From: Verrucomicrobiota bacterium
GTDB taxonomy: Bacteria; Verrucomicrobiota; Verrucomicrobiia; JADLBR01
Reading direction: 5' to 3'
Length of the DNA stretch: 64,000 bases
Assembly: GCA_029560585.1 (NCBI GenBank)
Contig: JAKQKQ010000049.1
Coordinates: 119,523 to 183,522 of the forward strand
The position numbers and the translations under genes were made by a program. A model generated the notes under the pieces. It was not told the origin of the DNA. It did not search any database and worked only from the letters and a program-made list of their open reading frames with translations. Position 1 is the first letter of the stretch. The number at the start of each line of letters is the position of its first letter. Below, one piece after another: positions 8,010-15,943 of the stretch.

Positions 8010-9290
8010 CTATTTCTTAGGTTCGATCACGTTCGAATTCATGGATGACTTCGCGGATCTTGCGGTTTCAGCGGCCAGCGTGCCCGAGTATTTCTCGATA
8101 AAATCCGATAGGTCATCTTTTGCCTTCAGTAGCTTTTTTGCGTCATTTCTGCTGGCCGCCTCGTCAAACTTCTCCAGCACCGGTCGGAGCGCGACCCCCG
8201 CGGCCACCTCGGCAAGGTAGTCTTCGCTTCTTGTCATTTCTGAGTAAGGCCCCGAGAACTCGTTTCTGTATGATGCGGGCATCGCCCTTACGAGTTTGTC
8301 CACGAACGGGTCGCTCAAAATCGTAAATGCCTCCTTGGCAGTGGCGGATCTGAATGCCTCGACAAAGGCCTTGTACCATTCCTCGGTCAATGTTTTGGAG
8401 AACTTGAGGGATTCGAGTCGCGGCATCTTGACAAAGGCGGTCAACGTGTCGAGCCGGTCCCGGGCGCTCTCACTGATTGCCGCCCCCGCAATTGTCTTGT
8501 CTGCGCGGGCAAGGTTCTCTTGGACTTCCTTGTTGCTGAGTCCCGGATTTGTCACGGATTGGTAGATGAAGGCGGCGTCCAGCAGATTCTGGAACGTTTT
8601 GACATCAGGTACGGCGGTGGCGGTCTTCCCGCTCATGACGTGGACCATCACATTGTAGGTTTTCTTCTGGAGCCTATCGAGTCCGGCCCTGATTTCGGAT
8701 GGCCTCGCCAAGCTGTCCGGCTGATCGCCGAATATGGCAACGACCGTGGTATGTCTCCCCACCTCGGCCGAATCCGTGTAATAGCGGACGCCCGAAAGGA
8801 TTAGGCCCGCCACCGCTTTCGGGTTGTTGCCGTACATGAAAAAGGCCTGTTGGCCGACCCAGCGATCAACGGCGAGAATAAATTGGAGGCTTGGGTGTAT
8901 TCGAATGTGCGAGAGAAACTTTTCGGCGTCCTTGAGCATCTCGCGGGCTTCTGCTGGATTGGTGTTCCACTCGACTTTAGGCAAATCGGCAAGGATAAAT
9001 TCGTTTTTCTCGGCCCATGCCTCGAGCTTGTTGAAATCCTTGCAACCCCAGCAGCCGATCATCCAAAGAACCGGGAATCTCTTGTCCTTCTTTTCCGCGT
9101 AGGCCTTGGGGATGAAGAGATCGACCGCGTTTCCGTGCTGTTTGTCGCCCGTCGTGAGCATCTTGTATGAGCCGGGATCCTGCGGATTCGAAGAGGCGTC
9201 CGCGTGATCGGCGTCCTTCTTGATGTTCTCAGCGCGCAGCAGAGAAACGGCAAGAACAACGAGAAGAATGGATGCGGTGGTGGATTTCAT
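8010..9290 (-). CDS. Secreted protein of unknown function
   Basis: 426 residues from the ATG at 9290, chosen because it opens a signal peptide (MKSTTASILLVVLAVSLLRA). The next part, VDLFIPKAYAEKKDKRFPVLWMIG followed by a Cys-rich GCWGCKDFN, resembles the start of esterase or dienelactone-hydrolase-like folds. A later GLILSGVRYYTDSAEVGRHTTVVAIFGDQPD would fit strands of such a fold. I see no convincing GxSxG nucleophile, so it may be non-catalytic. The C-terminal third is charged and helical and ends SSMNSNVIEPKK. It stands alone, between the tRNA and an SGNH-like gene. Confidence 0.7.
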   Translation of the reverse strand: MKSTTASILLVVLAVSLLRAENIKKDADHADASSNPQDPGSYKMLTTGDKQHGNAVDLFIPKAYAEKKDKRFPVLWMIGCWGCKDFNKLEAWAEKNEFILADLPKVEWNTNPAEAREMLKDAEKFLSHIRIHPSLQFILAVDRWVGQQAFFMYGNNPKAVAGLILSGVRYYTDSAEVGRHTTVVAIFGDQPDSLARPSEIRAGLDRLQKKTYNVMVHVMSGKTATAVPDVKTFQNLLDAAFIYQSVTNPGLSNKEVQENLARADKTIAGAAISESARDRLDTLTAFVKMPRLESLKFSKTLTEEWYKAFVEAFRSATAKEAFTILSDPFVDKLVRAMPASYRNEFSGPYSEMTRSEDYLAEVAAGVALRPVLEKFDEAASRNDAKKLLKAKDDLSDFIEKYSGTLAAETARSAKSSMNSNVIEPKK

Positions 9291-9713
9291 GATTCGCGGC
9301 TGACTTTCGGATAGGAAATTGCTTTGGGCACCCCTGCGGCCAGAAACCGATCCCAGTCGCCGTCCGGCGGCCTGCCGGACCCGACTGAACCCGTTCCATA
9401 GTGAAAATAGCGTAGCAGACGGGCCACCGGAGGTCGAGCGGGAATGCCGCCGGTGACCCTCATTCCTGTCTTCGTGAGTTCCAGATAGGAAACCCGCGGG
9501 GATTCGGGTGCCGCCATCAGGCCGGGGCAACCCGCTAAGTGAATCGGGTCCAGCCGCCGGCGCGATTGGACTGGAAACTCGCCACAGAACCCGATGCGCT
9601 CGGGAGGCGATTTTCAAGTTTCAAGGGCTGACCCCTTTGGCCAACCCTTGGCCGACATCTTGTCGGCCGCGGGTCCGCCAACCATCGGCGATTCCAATCA
9701 TTCTCGGTCATCT
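9291..9713. other. Intergenic region without a convincing gene
   Basis: 423 bases between two minus-strand genes. Short frames here show no motif or ribosome site. A GGCCGAC/GTCGGCC hairpin at 9650-9668, with two weaker ones beside it, lies 46-64 bases past the stop of the next gene and may end its transcript, though it has no T-run. Confidence 0.5.
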
Positions 9714-10886
9714 CTACTGTCGCACCAGCACGCGGTAGAACCACCTCGCGCCACCGACCGCGTTGGTGTCGTTGTATGTATTGCCGGGCGGCGTGGCGGC
9801 AATACCGGAGACCAAGTTGCTCCAGGATCCGGCCAAATCGGCGGTGCGCTGCACGCCGTAGACTCGGTTTGTGTTACTCGGCCACATCAGGCGCACTGTG
9901 CCGTTCGTGGGTGTCGCGATGCCGGTCACGCGAAACGCGGAAGCCGCCCGCGTGGGGCAAGTGCCAGAAATCAGTTCGTCGCCATCGCGAAGACCGTCGC
10001 CGTCACGGTCTGCCTCAAATAGCGCCGCGGCCAGGGCGTAGAATCCTTTCGCAACCAAGTCGCGCCCCCGGTTGCCGGCATCATCGAGATGCCCACCGTC
10101 GGTGGTGTAGCCGCCGAAGAGCTTTTCGCAGGTCCTGCTGTTGTACAGATACGTCTGGACCACGCCGTTCGTGTCGTGGCTCTCGATGTCGGCGATGTCG
10201 AACAGGGCACAGCCATTGGTGGCAACCCAAGAACGGACGGTCTCGTTAAAGACGGAGCGCAGGTAGTTATCGTAATCCTGGCCCGTGGTGAGCGGCATCG
10301 TCATGTAGACAAACACGGTCTCCGGGTAGTTTGTTTCCAATGCGCGCATGGCATTCAGGTAGGTGGCGGCATCGGCATCCTGATCGATGTAACAGAGCTT
10401 GTTGACGGCGAGGTTGACGCGCGGGAACCGCCAGCCGTTCTGGACACAAGCCGTGAAGTCGGTGGTCTTGGCCAACCAACCGGGATTGCCTCGGTTGTAC
10501 TCGTAAATGACACCGTTGGCCGTCGATGTCGGCGGCATGCTGTCATCGGAGGCGGTGACCACCGGGTAGTGAGATGCGTCCAGCGCATGCAAGTCGCCCA
10601 CCCCATCGCGCATGTTCTGGCCGACGGAAGCATGGGTGAAGTACCAGCGGAGTTGCGCGATCTGCATGATCGCGGTCTGGCCAAGGAGCGCCACCGATTG
10701 GCAATTGCTATAGCCAATCGTAATCCCGCCGGCTTCCGACGAGGCGATGATCCCCAAAAAAACTCGCGCGACAGCAACTGCCACCAGAATCATCGAGAGG
10801 CGCGTGCGCCCTGCGGCTCTGGAGACCGAACGCGCCTGCACCGGCCCCGCGAAGGAAGGAATCCCAAACCCGCCTCCTTCAACCAT
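9714..10886 (-). CDS. Secreted SGNH/GDSL-like protein with a C-terminal immunoglobulin-like domain
   Basis: 390 residues as drawn. After a hydrophobic stretch (MILVAVAVARVFLGII, cut near SSEAGG) comes YFTHASVGQNM, a motif of SGNH-hydrolase-like secreted proteins, and later TDGGHLDDAGN, which would supply the Asp/His end of the active site. Residues about 295-390 carry DRDGDGLRDGDE and a RVYGVQRTADLAGSWSNL module ending WFYRVLV, a tail common in Verrucomicrobiota/Lentisphaerota exported proteins. The start is uncertain. The GTG at 10841 or the ATG at 10793 give better signal peptides, and a GAAGGAGG motif lies inside the first codons of the longer form. Confidence 0.7.
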   Translation of the reverse strand: MVEGGGFGIPSFAGPVQARSVSRAAGRTRLSMILVAVAVARVFLGIIASSEAGGITIGYSNCQSVALLGQTAIMQIAQLRWYFTHASVGQNMRDGVGDLHALDASHYPVVTASDDSMPPTSTANGVIYEYNRGNPGWLAKTTDFTACVQNGWRFPRVNLAVNKLCYIDQDADAATYLNAMRALETNYPETVFVYMTMPLTTGQDYDNYLRSVFNETVRSWVATNGCALFDIADIESHDTNGVVQTYLYNSRTCEKLFGGYTTDGGHLDDAGNRGRDLVAKGFYALAAALFEADRDGDGLRDGDELISGTCPTRAASAFRVTGIATPTNGTVRLMWPSNTNRVYGVQRTADLAGSWSNLVSGIAATPPGNTYNDTNAVGGARWFYRVLVRQ

Positions 10887-10998
10887 AACTGTAATCTTGC
10901 AGAAGAACCGCCACCCGTCGAGTCGGAAACCTGACCGCCCATTTCATACGATACCGGTTGGAACCGGACACAACCATAATGCACTTGCGGTCACGTCT

Positions 10999-11045
10999 GG
11001 CAGGGGAGGGACACCGGCCCCGGCGTCCGCGTTCCACCCGGGCAC
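10999..11045. repeat. Repeat family A, copy 2 (partial)
   Basis: GGGGAGGGACACCGG followed by CCCCGGCGTCCGCG, the hairpin half of family A. The GTTGAAAAACC half is missing. The rest of the 10887-11148 gap shows no gene. Confidence 0.7.
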
Positions 11046-11148
11046 CAGAGGCACTTGATATGCGCGGCCCGCGAGGCCGCGGGCCCTCCCGGCGGAATCG
11101 CACCACGCACACCGTCATGGGCATTCAATGACGCTGTTCAACGGGCCC

Positions 11149-11391
11149 TTAGCGTTCGGCGGCCCCTGCCCGTCGCGCTTCCAATGAGATCTTGGCCCTG
11201 CATTCGGGATGCGGCATCAGGACAGTCCTGTCCTTGATCGCCTTGTCCTTGCACTCGACGGGCTGAAAAGTCCCCACGAGTTCGATCGGGGCGGGCTGCC
11301 GATCGGCGTCTCCAGCGGCGGCACGCAGGAGCGCAGCTGCGGTCGCGAGGATCGGCATGACCGCAACCTGAAGGAGTGTGGCCTGTTTCAT
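11149..11391 (-). CDS. Small secreted protein of unknown function
   Basis: 80 residues. MKQATLLQVAVMPILATAAALLRAAAGDA is a clear signal peptide. The mature part IELVGTFQPVECKDKAIKDRTVLMPH has no family that I recognise. The last 17 residues (CRAKISLEARRAGAAER) are encoded by repeat family C, so the original C-terminus may have been replaced or extended. It starts 31 bases after the sulfatase stop on the same strand, so it is probably co-transcribed. Confidence 0.45.
   Translation of the reverse strand: MKQATLLQVAVMPILATAAALLRAAAGDADRQPAPIELVGTFQPVECKDKAIKDRTVLMPHPECRAKISLEARRAGAAER
11151..11200. repeat. Repeat family C, copy 2
   Basis: A 50-base near match to 7832-7880 in the same orientation. 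It overlaps the 3' end of the small secreted gene and encodes its last 17 residues. Confidence 0.7.
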
Positions 11392-11421
11392 GTCATTCTG
11401 TCTTGCGGTCTTGCTCGGCGG

Positions 11422-12753
11422 TCACTGCTGGCGCTTTTTCTTCCGTCTCCCCTCGCCCTTGCCCCGCTTTGCCTTGCCGTCGGGTCCGCCGGGAGCGGCG
11501 GGATGCGACACAAGGATCTCCTGCAACTTCTTGCGCGCGGCGATGGCTGCTTCGTCGGATGTTTCCTTCGCGACGGGGATCTCGCGGAACGGCGCCTCCG
11601 AAAGGTCGAATAGCTCGTTGCCGTTGGTGAGTTTGAAGCGCCCATCGCGGGCATAGGACTTGCCGTTCAGTTCGACATACACCCAGTCGCGCGGCGTCCC
11701 CGTCTGGCCCCTGATCTGCGGGGCGAAACTGTGGCTGTCGAGGACAACGTCGTCCGGGAGTTTCGCGCCGCCCAACTCGGCCAGTGTCGCGAAGAAATCG
11801 CTGAAATCGACGAGGTCTTTACTGACCTTGGCGGGAGGCGTGACACCGGGCCAATTGACGACCAGCGGCACGCGGCTCCCGCCCTCCAGCATGGTGCCCT
11901 TCTGCCCGCTGATGGGCTTGCCGTTCACGGTCGCGGCCTCGACACCGAAGCGCGCGGTGCCGTTGTCGCCGGCGAACAGGACCACCGTCTTTTCGCGCAG
12001 CTTCAGGCGATCCAGCTCGGCCATGAGTTTACCCACCAGCCTGTCCATGTACTCGACGTTGTCGGTGTAGAGCTGGCCCGCGGTGGCACCCTCCTTGCTG
12101 AGTGGGGTACGAAGGATTGGACCGTGAACGTGCGACATCGGGTAATAGATGAAGAACGGCCCGTCCTTGTGCTTCTCGATAAACTCCACCACGAACTCGT
12201 GCATCACGTCGGGCAGGTACTTGTCCGCCGGCAGGTCTTTCTGCTGGCCGTTGACGGTGTACAAGGGGGACTGGCTGGCCCAGTAGTGGCCGCTGCCCCG
12301 AAAGACCAGATACTCGTCGAAGCCCCATTCGCCGGGACCCAGGCAGATCTGACCCCACTTGCCCACGCTGGCGGTGGCGTAGCCGGCCATCTTCATGACG
12401 GTGGGGATCATGACCTCCCGCTTTGGGTCGACCGCGTCCGCACTGTGGTTGCTATTCAGGCCGGTGCGGAACGGATAGCGGCCGGTCAGCAGCTGGCAGC
12501 GCGAGGGGCCGCACAGCGGCGTCGAATAACAGCATTCGAATCGCATTCCGCCCTTGGCCAGCGCATCGATCTCCGGCGTCTTGAATGGTCCGCCACAACA
12601 ACCGATATCCCCAAGACCCACGTCATCGGTCAAGATGAGGACGATGTTCGGCTTCTGTGCCTCGGCGGCGTCCGCCGCGATCGCCCCGGAGCACTGGCAT
12701 GATATCGCCGCCAGCATGGCGACCAAATATCTCCACGCATCATTTCGTTTCAT
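11422..12753 (-). CDS. Secreted type I sulfatase
   Basis: 443 residues from the ATG at 12753, which follows AGAGAGG and opens a signal peptide (MKRNDAWRYLVAMLAAISCQCSGAIA). It has the formylglycine site CGPSR with Cys81, the metal-binding pair in LILTDDVG (43-44), and GKWGQICLGPGEWGFDEY and DNGTARFG later. Length and motifs are standard for the arylsulfatase family. It would remove sulfate esters from a glycan outside the cytoplasm after Cys81 is oxidised by a maturase, which is not in this window. The C-terminus is an unusual Lys/Arg-rich tail (KAKRGKGEGRRKKKRQQ). The small secreted gene follows in the same operon. Confidence 0.92.
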   Translation of the reverse strand: MKRNDAWRYLVAMLAAISCQCSGAIAADAAEAQKPNIVLILTDDVGLGDIGCCGGPFKTPEIDALAKGGMRFECCYSTPLCGPSRCQLLTGRYPFRTGLNSNHSADAVDPKREVMIPTVMKMAGYATASVGKWGQICLGPGEWGFDEYLVFRGSGHYWASQSPLYTVNGQQKDLPADKYLPDVMHEFVVEFIEKHKDGPFFIYYPMSHVHGPILRTPLSKEGATAGQLYTDNVEYMDRLVGKLMAELDRLKLREKTVVLFAGDNGTARFGVEAATVNGKPISGQKGTMLEGGSRVPLVVNWPGVTPPAKVSKDLVDFSDFFATLAELGGAKLPDDVVLDSHSFAPQIRGQTGTPRDWVYVELNGKSYARDGRFKLTNGNELFDLSEAPFREIPVAKETSDEAAIAARKKLQEILVSHPAAPGGPDGKAKRGKGEGRRKKKRQQ

Positions 12754-12942
12754 CGCTTTGCCTCTCTGTCTCTGTTGAAAATCATAATAGCGGAGGAATA
12801 CCATAATCGGGACATCGGTCTCGGAGAGGGTCCCCGCAGGCCACGGCCGAACTCATGAACTCTGGCAGCCCATTTAAACACGTCATCGGGCGCCAGACGC
12901 GGCGCCCATCGCAGGATGAGGATTCGAGTGATCGCACTATCA

Positions 12943-12970
12943 TCGACAACCCCGCGTCAACCCCTATCCT
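12943..12970 (+). promoter_or_regulatory. Promoter of the M14 peptidase gene, probably giving a leaderless mRNA
   Basis: TCGACA (12943-12948), a 16-base spacer, then TATCCT (12965-12970). The predicted transcript start seven bases later falls on the ATG at 12977, and no ribosome site precedes that ATG. Confidence 0.5.
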
Positions 12971-12976
12971 CTAGCA

Positions 12977-14269
12977 ATGCCAAGATTGCCCCTGGCCGCG
13001 CCCGCGCATCGCACGGGGCCCGGCCGGATCGTTGTCGCACCCCCGATCACCACGGGGCAGATTTCGCACGCCATCGGCGTCGCGTGTCTTGGGATGCTGA
13101 TCGCGACTCTGCCCCTCCCGACGGCCATGTCGGCTTCCGATGACGTACTCGACGAGAGCCACCGCTCCCTCGTCGATCTATCCACGCGCATCTATCCCCA
13201 TGCCAAGATCAACGCGGACCTCGCCGACCTGTGCCGCAGGTTCCCCGACCGCGCCCGGCTGGAACCGGTGGGCAAGAGCGTCTGGGGCAGGGAGATCATC
13301 GCCCTCGCGCTGGGCCAATCGGGGAAGCGGCCGAAGCACCGGGTCCTGATCATCGGCAACATGCACGCGCGCGAGGTGCATTCGGCGCCCCTCATGGTCA
13401 AGCAGATTGAACTCTATCTCCACAACTGGGACCGGACATTCAAGGGCCGGAGGATCGGGGAACTCTTCTCCGAGAATGCCATCTACTACATCCCCACCAC
13501 GAACCCCGACGGGAATGAGATCGTCTATGATGGCATCCGATGCATGGAGGGGAACACCGACACGTGGGAGGGCCAGTGCATTCCGCACACCGTCCCCAAT
13601 CGCGAGGCCACCATGGAGCGCATCAAGCGCATGATCGCCGAAAGCGCCATCCAGGTGAAACAATTCTACGGGCGGAAGATCACCCCCTACGTCTTCAGCG
13701 GAAAGGATCTCGTCATCTACAAGGCCAACGCCAACGGCGTCGATCTTCACTACAATTTCCACGAGCCCGGCATCAACAGCGAGTACATCCTCGCGCAGCG
13801 GGGCAAGTCCAAGTTCGCGTTCTCCAAGACATCACCCGGCACGCAAGGCTTCACCGGAGATAAAGGAATCGATCAGCCCGAGACGATGGCCGTTCGCGAC
13901 TTCATAGAGAGACATGCCCTGCGCGAGTTCTCGATCACATACCACGGCCGCTTCCCCAAGATCTTTTACAACTTCACGCTCAAGTGGGGTCCTGACGCCC
14001 CGCTCGAGAAGCGGGCTTTTTTCAAGAAAGTCGCCACAGAATTGGCCGAACTGTCGGGCTCACCGCTCTACGCCGAGGGCAGTGGCCCGGTCGGATTCTG
14101 TGGCTGGTTCCAGCAGAAGTACCATGCCCTGTCCTTCAACATCGAGACCGGCTACGAGGTCTTCAATGGAAAGCCCGCCTACTGTCCACTCCCCGCGGAA
14201 CAGTTGCCGGTGATCTGGAAGGCGCAGAAACTCGTGCCGCTCCAGTTCCTGTTGAGCGTCGGGGGCTAG
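12977..14269 (+). CDS. Secreted M14-family zinc carboxypeptidase
   Basis: 430 residues. After about 27 polar residues a hydrophobic segment (ISHAIGVACLGMLIATLPLPTAMSA) acts as signal. The zinc motif HARE gives His130 and Glu133, with NPDGNE and NFHEPG following at the expected spacing. NIETGYEVF near residue 393 supplies the likely general base. These are the hallmarks of metallocarboxypeptidases. GNMHAREVHSAP is particularly family-like. It probably trims peptides or peptidoglycan fragments outside the cell. It is divergent from the sulfatase gene and convergent with the channel gene. Confidence 0.88.
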   Translation: MPRLPLAAPAHRTGPGRIVVAPPITTGQISHAIGVACLGMLIATLPLPTAMSASDDVLDESHRSLVDLSTRIYPHAKINADLADLCRRFPDRARLEPVGKSVWGREIIALALGQSGKRPKHRVLIIGNMHAREVHSAPLMVKQIELYLHNWDRTFKGRRIGELFSENAIYYIPTTNPDGNEIVYDGIRCMEGNTDTWEGQCIPHTVPNREATMERIKRMIAESAIQVKQFYGRKITPYVFSGKDLVIYKANANGVDLHYNFHEPGINSEYILAQRGKSKFAFSKTSPGTQGFTGDKGIDQPETMAVRDFIERHALREFSITYHGRFPKIFYNFTLKWGPDAPLEKRAFFKKVATELAELSGSPLYAEGSGPVGFCGWFQQKYHALSFNIETGYEVFNGKPAYCPLPAEQLPVIWKAQKLVPLQFLLSVGG

Positions 14270-14270
14270 C

Positions 14271-14353
14271 AGCCCGTTGAAAAACCCACACAACAGCCGC
14301 GGCCGCGCTGGGTATGGGAGGGACGCCAGCCCTTGCGTCCGCGTCCCACCGGG
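14271..14353. repeat. Repeat family A, copy 3
   Basis: It fills the whole gap between the M14 stop (TAG, 14267-14269) and the channel gene. CAGCCCGTTGAAAAACCC follows the stop directly, and the GGACGC hairpin lies at the far end. On the minus strand it ends in GTGGGTTTTTC, so it could also end channel transcripts. Confidence 0.8.
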
Positions 14354-15436
14354 TCAATCCAGATACTTGCTCCGAACCTGCAGCCAGTCTGGGTTGGAGA
14401 CGGTTTCCACGATCGCTTGATTCAACGGGATACGCAGGGGGCTGCCGACTCTCAAGGCAAAAACATGCAGTGTCTGCCTGTGCGGGACGGGAGTCACGTC
14501 CAAATGGCCCCCGAATGCCTTGGTCACCTCGTGCCGCAAGACCGGCTCGCTGCCGACGCAGACGTCCGCACGACCCCCGGCCACGGCGGCGACCGCCTCC
14601 TGTTCGGAGCCGACGATCTCCACGCGTCCCCCCATGCGCAAGAGCGCGTCCTCAAAGGTCCCCTTGGGCACGGCCACCCGAAGCCGCGGCAGATCGGAAC
14701 GGGTCGGGGCCCTATCGATGATCGCCTCGGCAGTCACGTTGCTGGTGATCGCCGCCGTGAAACTGCTGGTTATGAAAATGCCCATGAAGATCCACACCAG
14801 CGCAAGCGCCCGACCCCGAACGGTGGTCGGGGTGCGCTCACCCACGCCGCTCATCATGGCCGCGGCCCAGTAAATGCCATACAGCGCACCGCGGCTCCGC
14901 CCTTGGCCAAACTCCTCATTCCGCCAATTCCGCTCGATCAAGAGAATGATGCCGCCGACCAGAACCAGGACGCCCAGCATGGACAGCACCACCTTCAGGA
15001 AACCGACCGAAACAAACGTCCGGAAGAGAACACCCAACGTCCCGAGCTTCGCCCGCGGTTTGTATGCGATGCCGATGTTGGACACAAAAAACGGGATCGT
15101 GGAGTCGATGCCGTTCACCAGGGCCGGCGACACAACGACATCGCCGATCACGGCGTCCAGGTCGCCCTGCTGCAATCGTTCGACCGCCGCCTCGTAATCC
15201 AACGGCTGGAGGGTGTAGGACCAGCCGAGCGCGCGCGCCGCACGCTGCCACGCCTCCACAGCCAGGCCGACGTGCCTGCCTTGGCCGCCGGCCATCGCGA
15301 ACGGGGCCGCCTCGACGACCCCGACCTTCAACTCGCCGCCGGGATCGTATCGGGACGTATCAGCGCCACACGCGATCCCCGCGCCGCCCAGGGATATCAC
15401 CAGGAACGCGACGCACGAATGACTGTGAATGGCCAT
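14354..15436 (-). CDS. Prokaryotic ionotropic glutamate receptor-like ion channel
   Basis: 360 residues from the ATG at 15436. A longer frame is rejected because its first part is translated repeat A. The layout is GluR0-like: signal peptide, first half of a solute-binding domain (ELKVGVVEAAPFAM to about 140), membrane helix about 143-167, pore loop 186-201, membrane helix about 208-231, second half of the binding domain to the end. The pore loop reads MMSGVGERTP, aligning with TVGYGDRTP of potassium-selective relatives but with GVGE in place of GYGD. It probably binds an amino acid or other small ligand on the outer face and gates cation flow. It has no obvious partner gene. Confidence 0.82.
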   Translation of the reverse strand: MAIHSHSCVAFLVISLGGAGIACGADTSRYDPGGELKVGVVEAAPFAMAGGQGRHVGLAVEAWQRAARALGWSYTLQPLDYEAAVERLQQGDLDAVIGDVVVSPALVNGIDSTIPFFVSNIGIAYKPRAKLGTLGVLFRTFVSVGFLKVVLSMLGVLVLVGGIILLIERNWRNEEFGQGRSRGALYGIYWAAAMMSGVGERTPTTVRGRALALVWIFMGIFITSSFTAAITSNVTAEAIIDRAPTRSDLPRLRVAVPKGTFEDALLRMGGRVEIVGSEQEAVAAVAGGRADVCVGSEPVLRHEVTKAFGGHLDVTPVPHRQTLHVFALRVGSPLRIPLNQAIVETVSNPDWLQVRSKYLD

Positions 15437-15524
15437 GTCCAAGACAACTACACGACCGCCTCCCCAAAGCGAATAAAGATCCCCTCTGGGCATTCTGGGC
15501 CGCGCATGACAGGTGGCTTTCGCT

Positions 15525-15599
15525 ACCCGGTGGCACGCGGACGCCGGGGCGGCGTCCCTCCCATACCCAGCGCGGCTGCTGCGTGGGTTTTTCAACTGG
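15525..15599. repeat. Repeat family A, copy 4
   Basis: CACGCGGACGCC, GGCGTCCCTCCCATACCC and GTGGGTTTTTCAACTGG, the full family A unit, upstream of the channel gene. It continues directly into the family D and E elements. Confidence 0.8.
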
Positions 15600-15604
15600 C
15601 GAGG

Positions 15605-15729
15605 CTGACTCGAAAATTCAGATACCGAATCGTAGGAGCCTGCTTGCAGGCGATTCGAATCGCGCGCAAGCGCGCTCCTACGTCCCCTTTTCTTCCCCGG
15701 TGGTGCCCGGCCGCCGACGCGCGGGGGCA
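15605..15729. repeat. Fixed-end modular element, family D core, copy 1
   Basis: It opens with CTGACTCGAAAAT. The core palindrome is GGAGCCTGCTTGCAGGCGAT with GCGCAAGCGCGCTCCTACG. It ends with CCCCGGTGGTGCCC and a loose hairpin. The other full copy with the same core is 57323-57447. The ends are shared with the B-type elements at 31115 and 37652. Confidence 0.8.
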
Positions 15730-15732
15730 GAG

Positions 15733-15940
15733 CGGTTTTGGACTGCGGTGGCAGAGCGAAGCGACGGCACCGCTTTGGCCTCCGGCGGAGCCGAGGCCGA
15801 TGGCGCCGGCTCGCGCTTCGCGCGCTGCCAAAGCGGTGGCGCCGTCCGGCGGTTGCCGGACTCTGCCACCGCAGTCCAAAGCCCTCCCGGCCCGGATCCT
15901 GGGTCGGGACACGAGCCGCGCCCCCGGACAGCGGCGTGAA
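15733..15940. repeat. Repeat family E, copy 1
   Basis: About 210 bp, inverse orientation to 57023-57295 and roughly 90% identical by eye. TTTGGACTGCGGTGGCAGAG and its complement lie near the two ends, so the unit can fold into a long hairpin. Its outer end is the TGA stop region of the histidine kinase gene (TGAAACTTCA). Confidence 0.85.
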
Positions 15941-15943
15941 GTT

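Noticed and set aside
7700..8010. tRNA-Leu as an integration site
   Set aside because: No integrase and no duplicated tRNA 3' end found downstream.
9287..9517. 76-codon minus-strand frame before the secreted protein at 8010
   Set aside because: No motif or start signal, and it overlaps the true start of the next gene.
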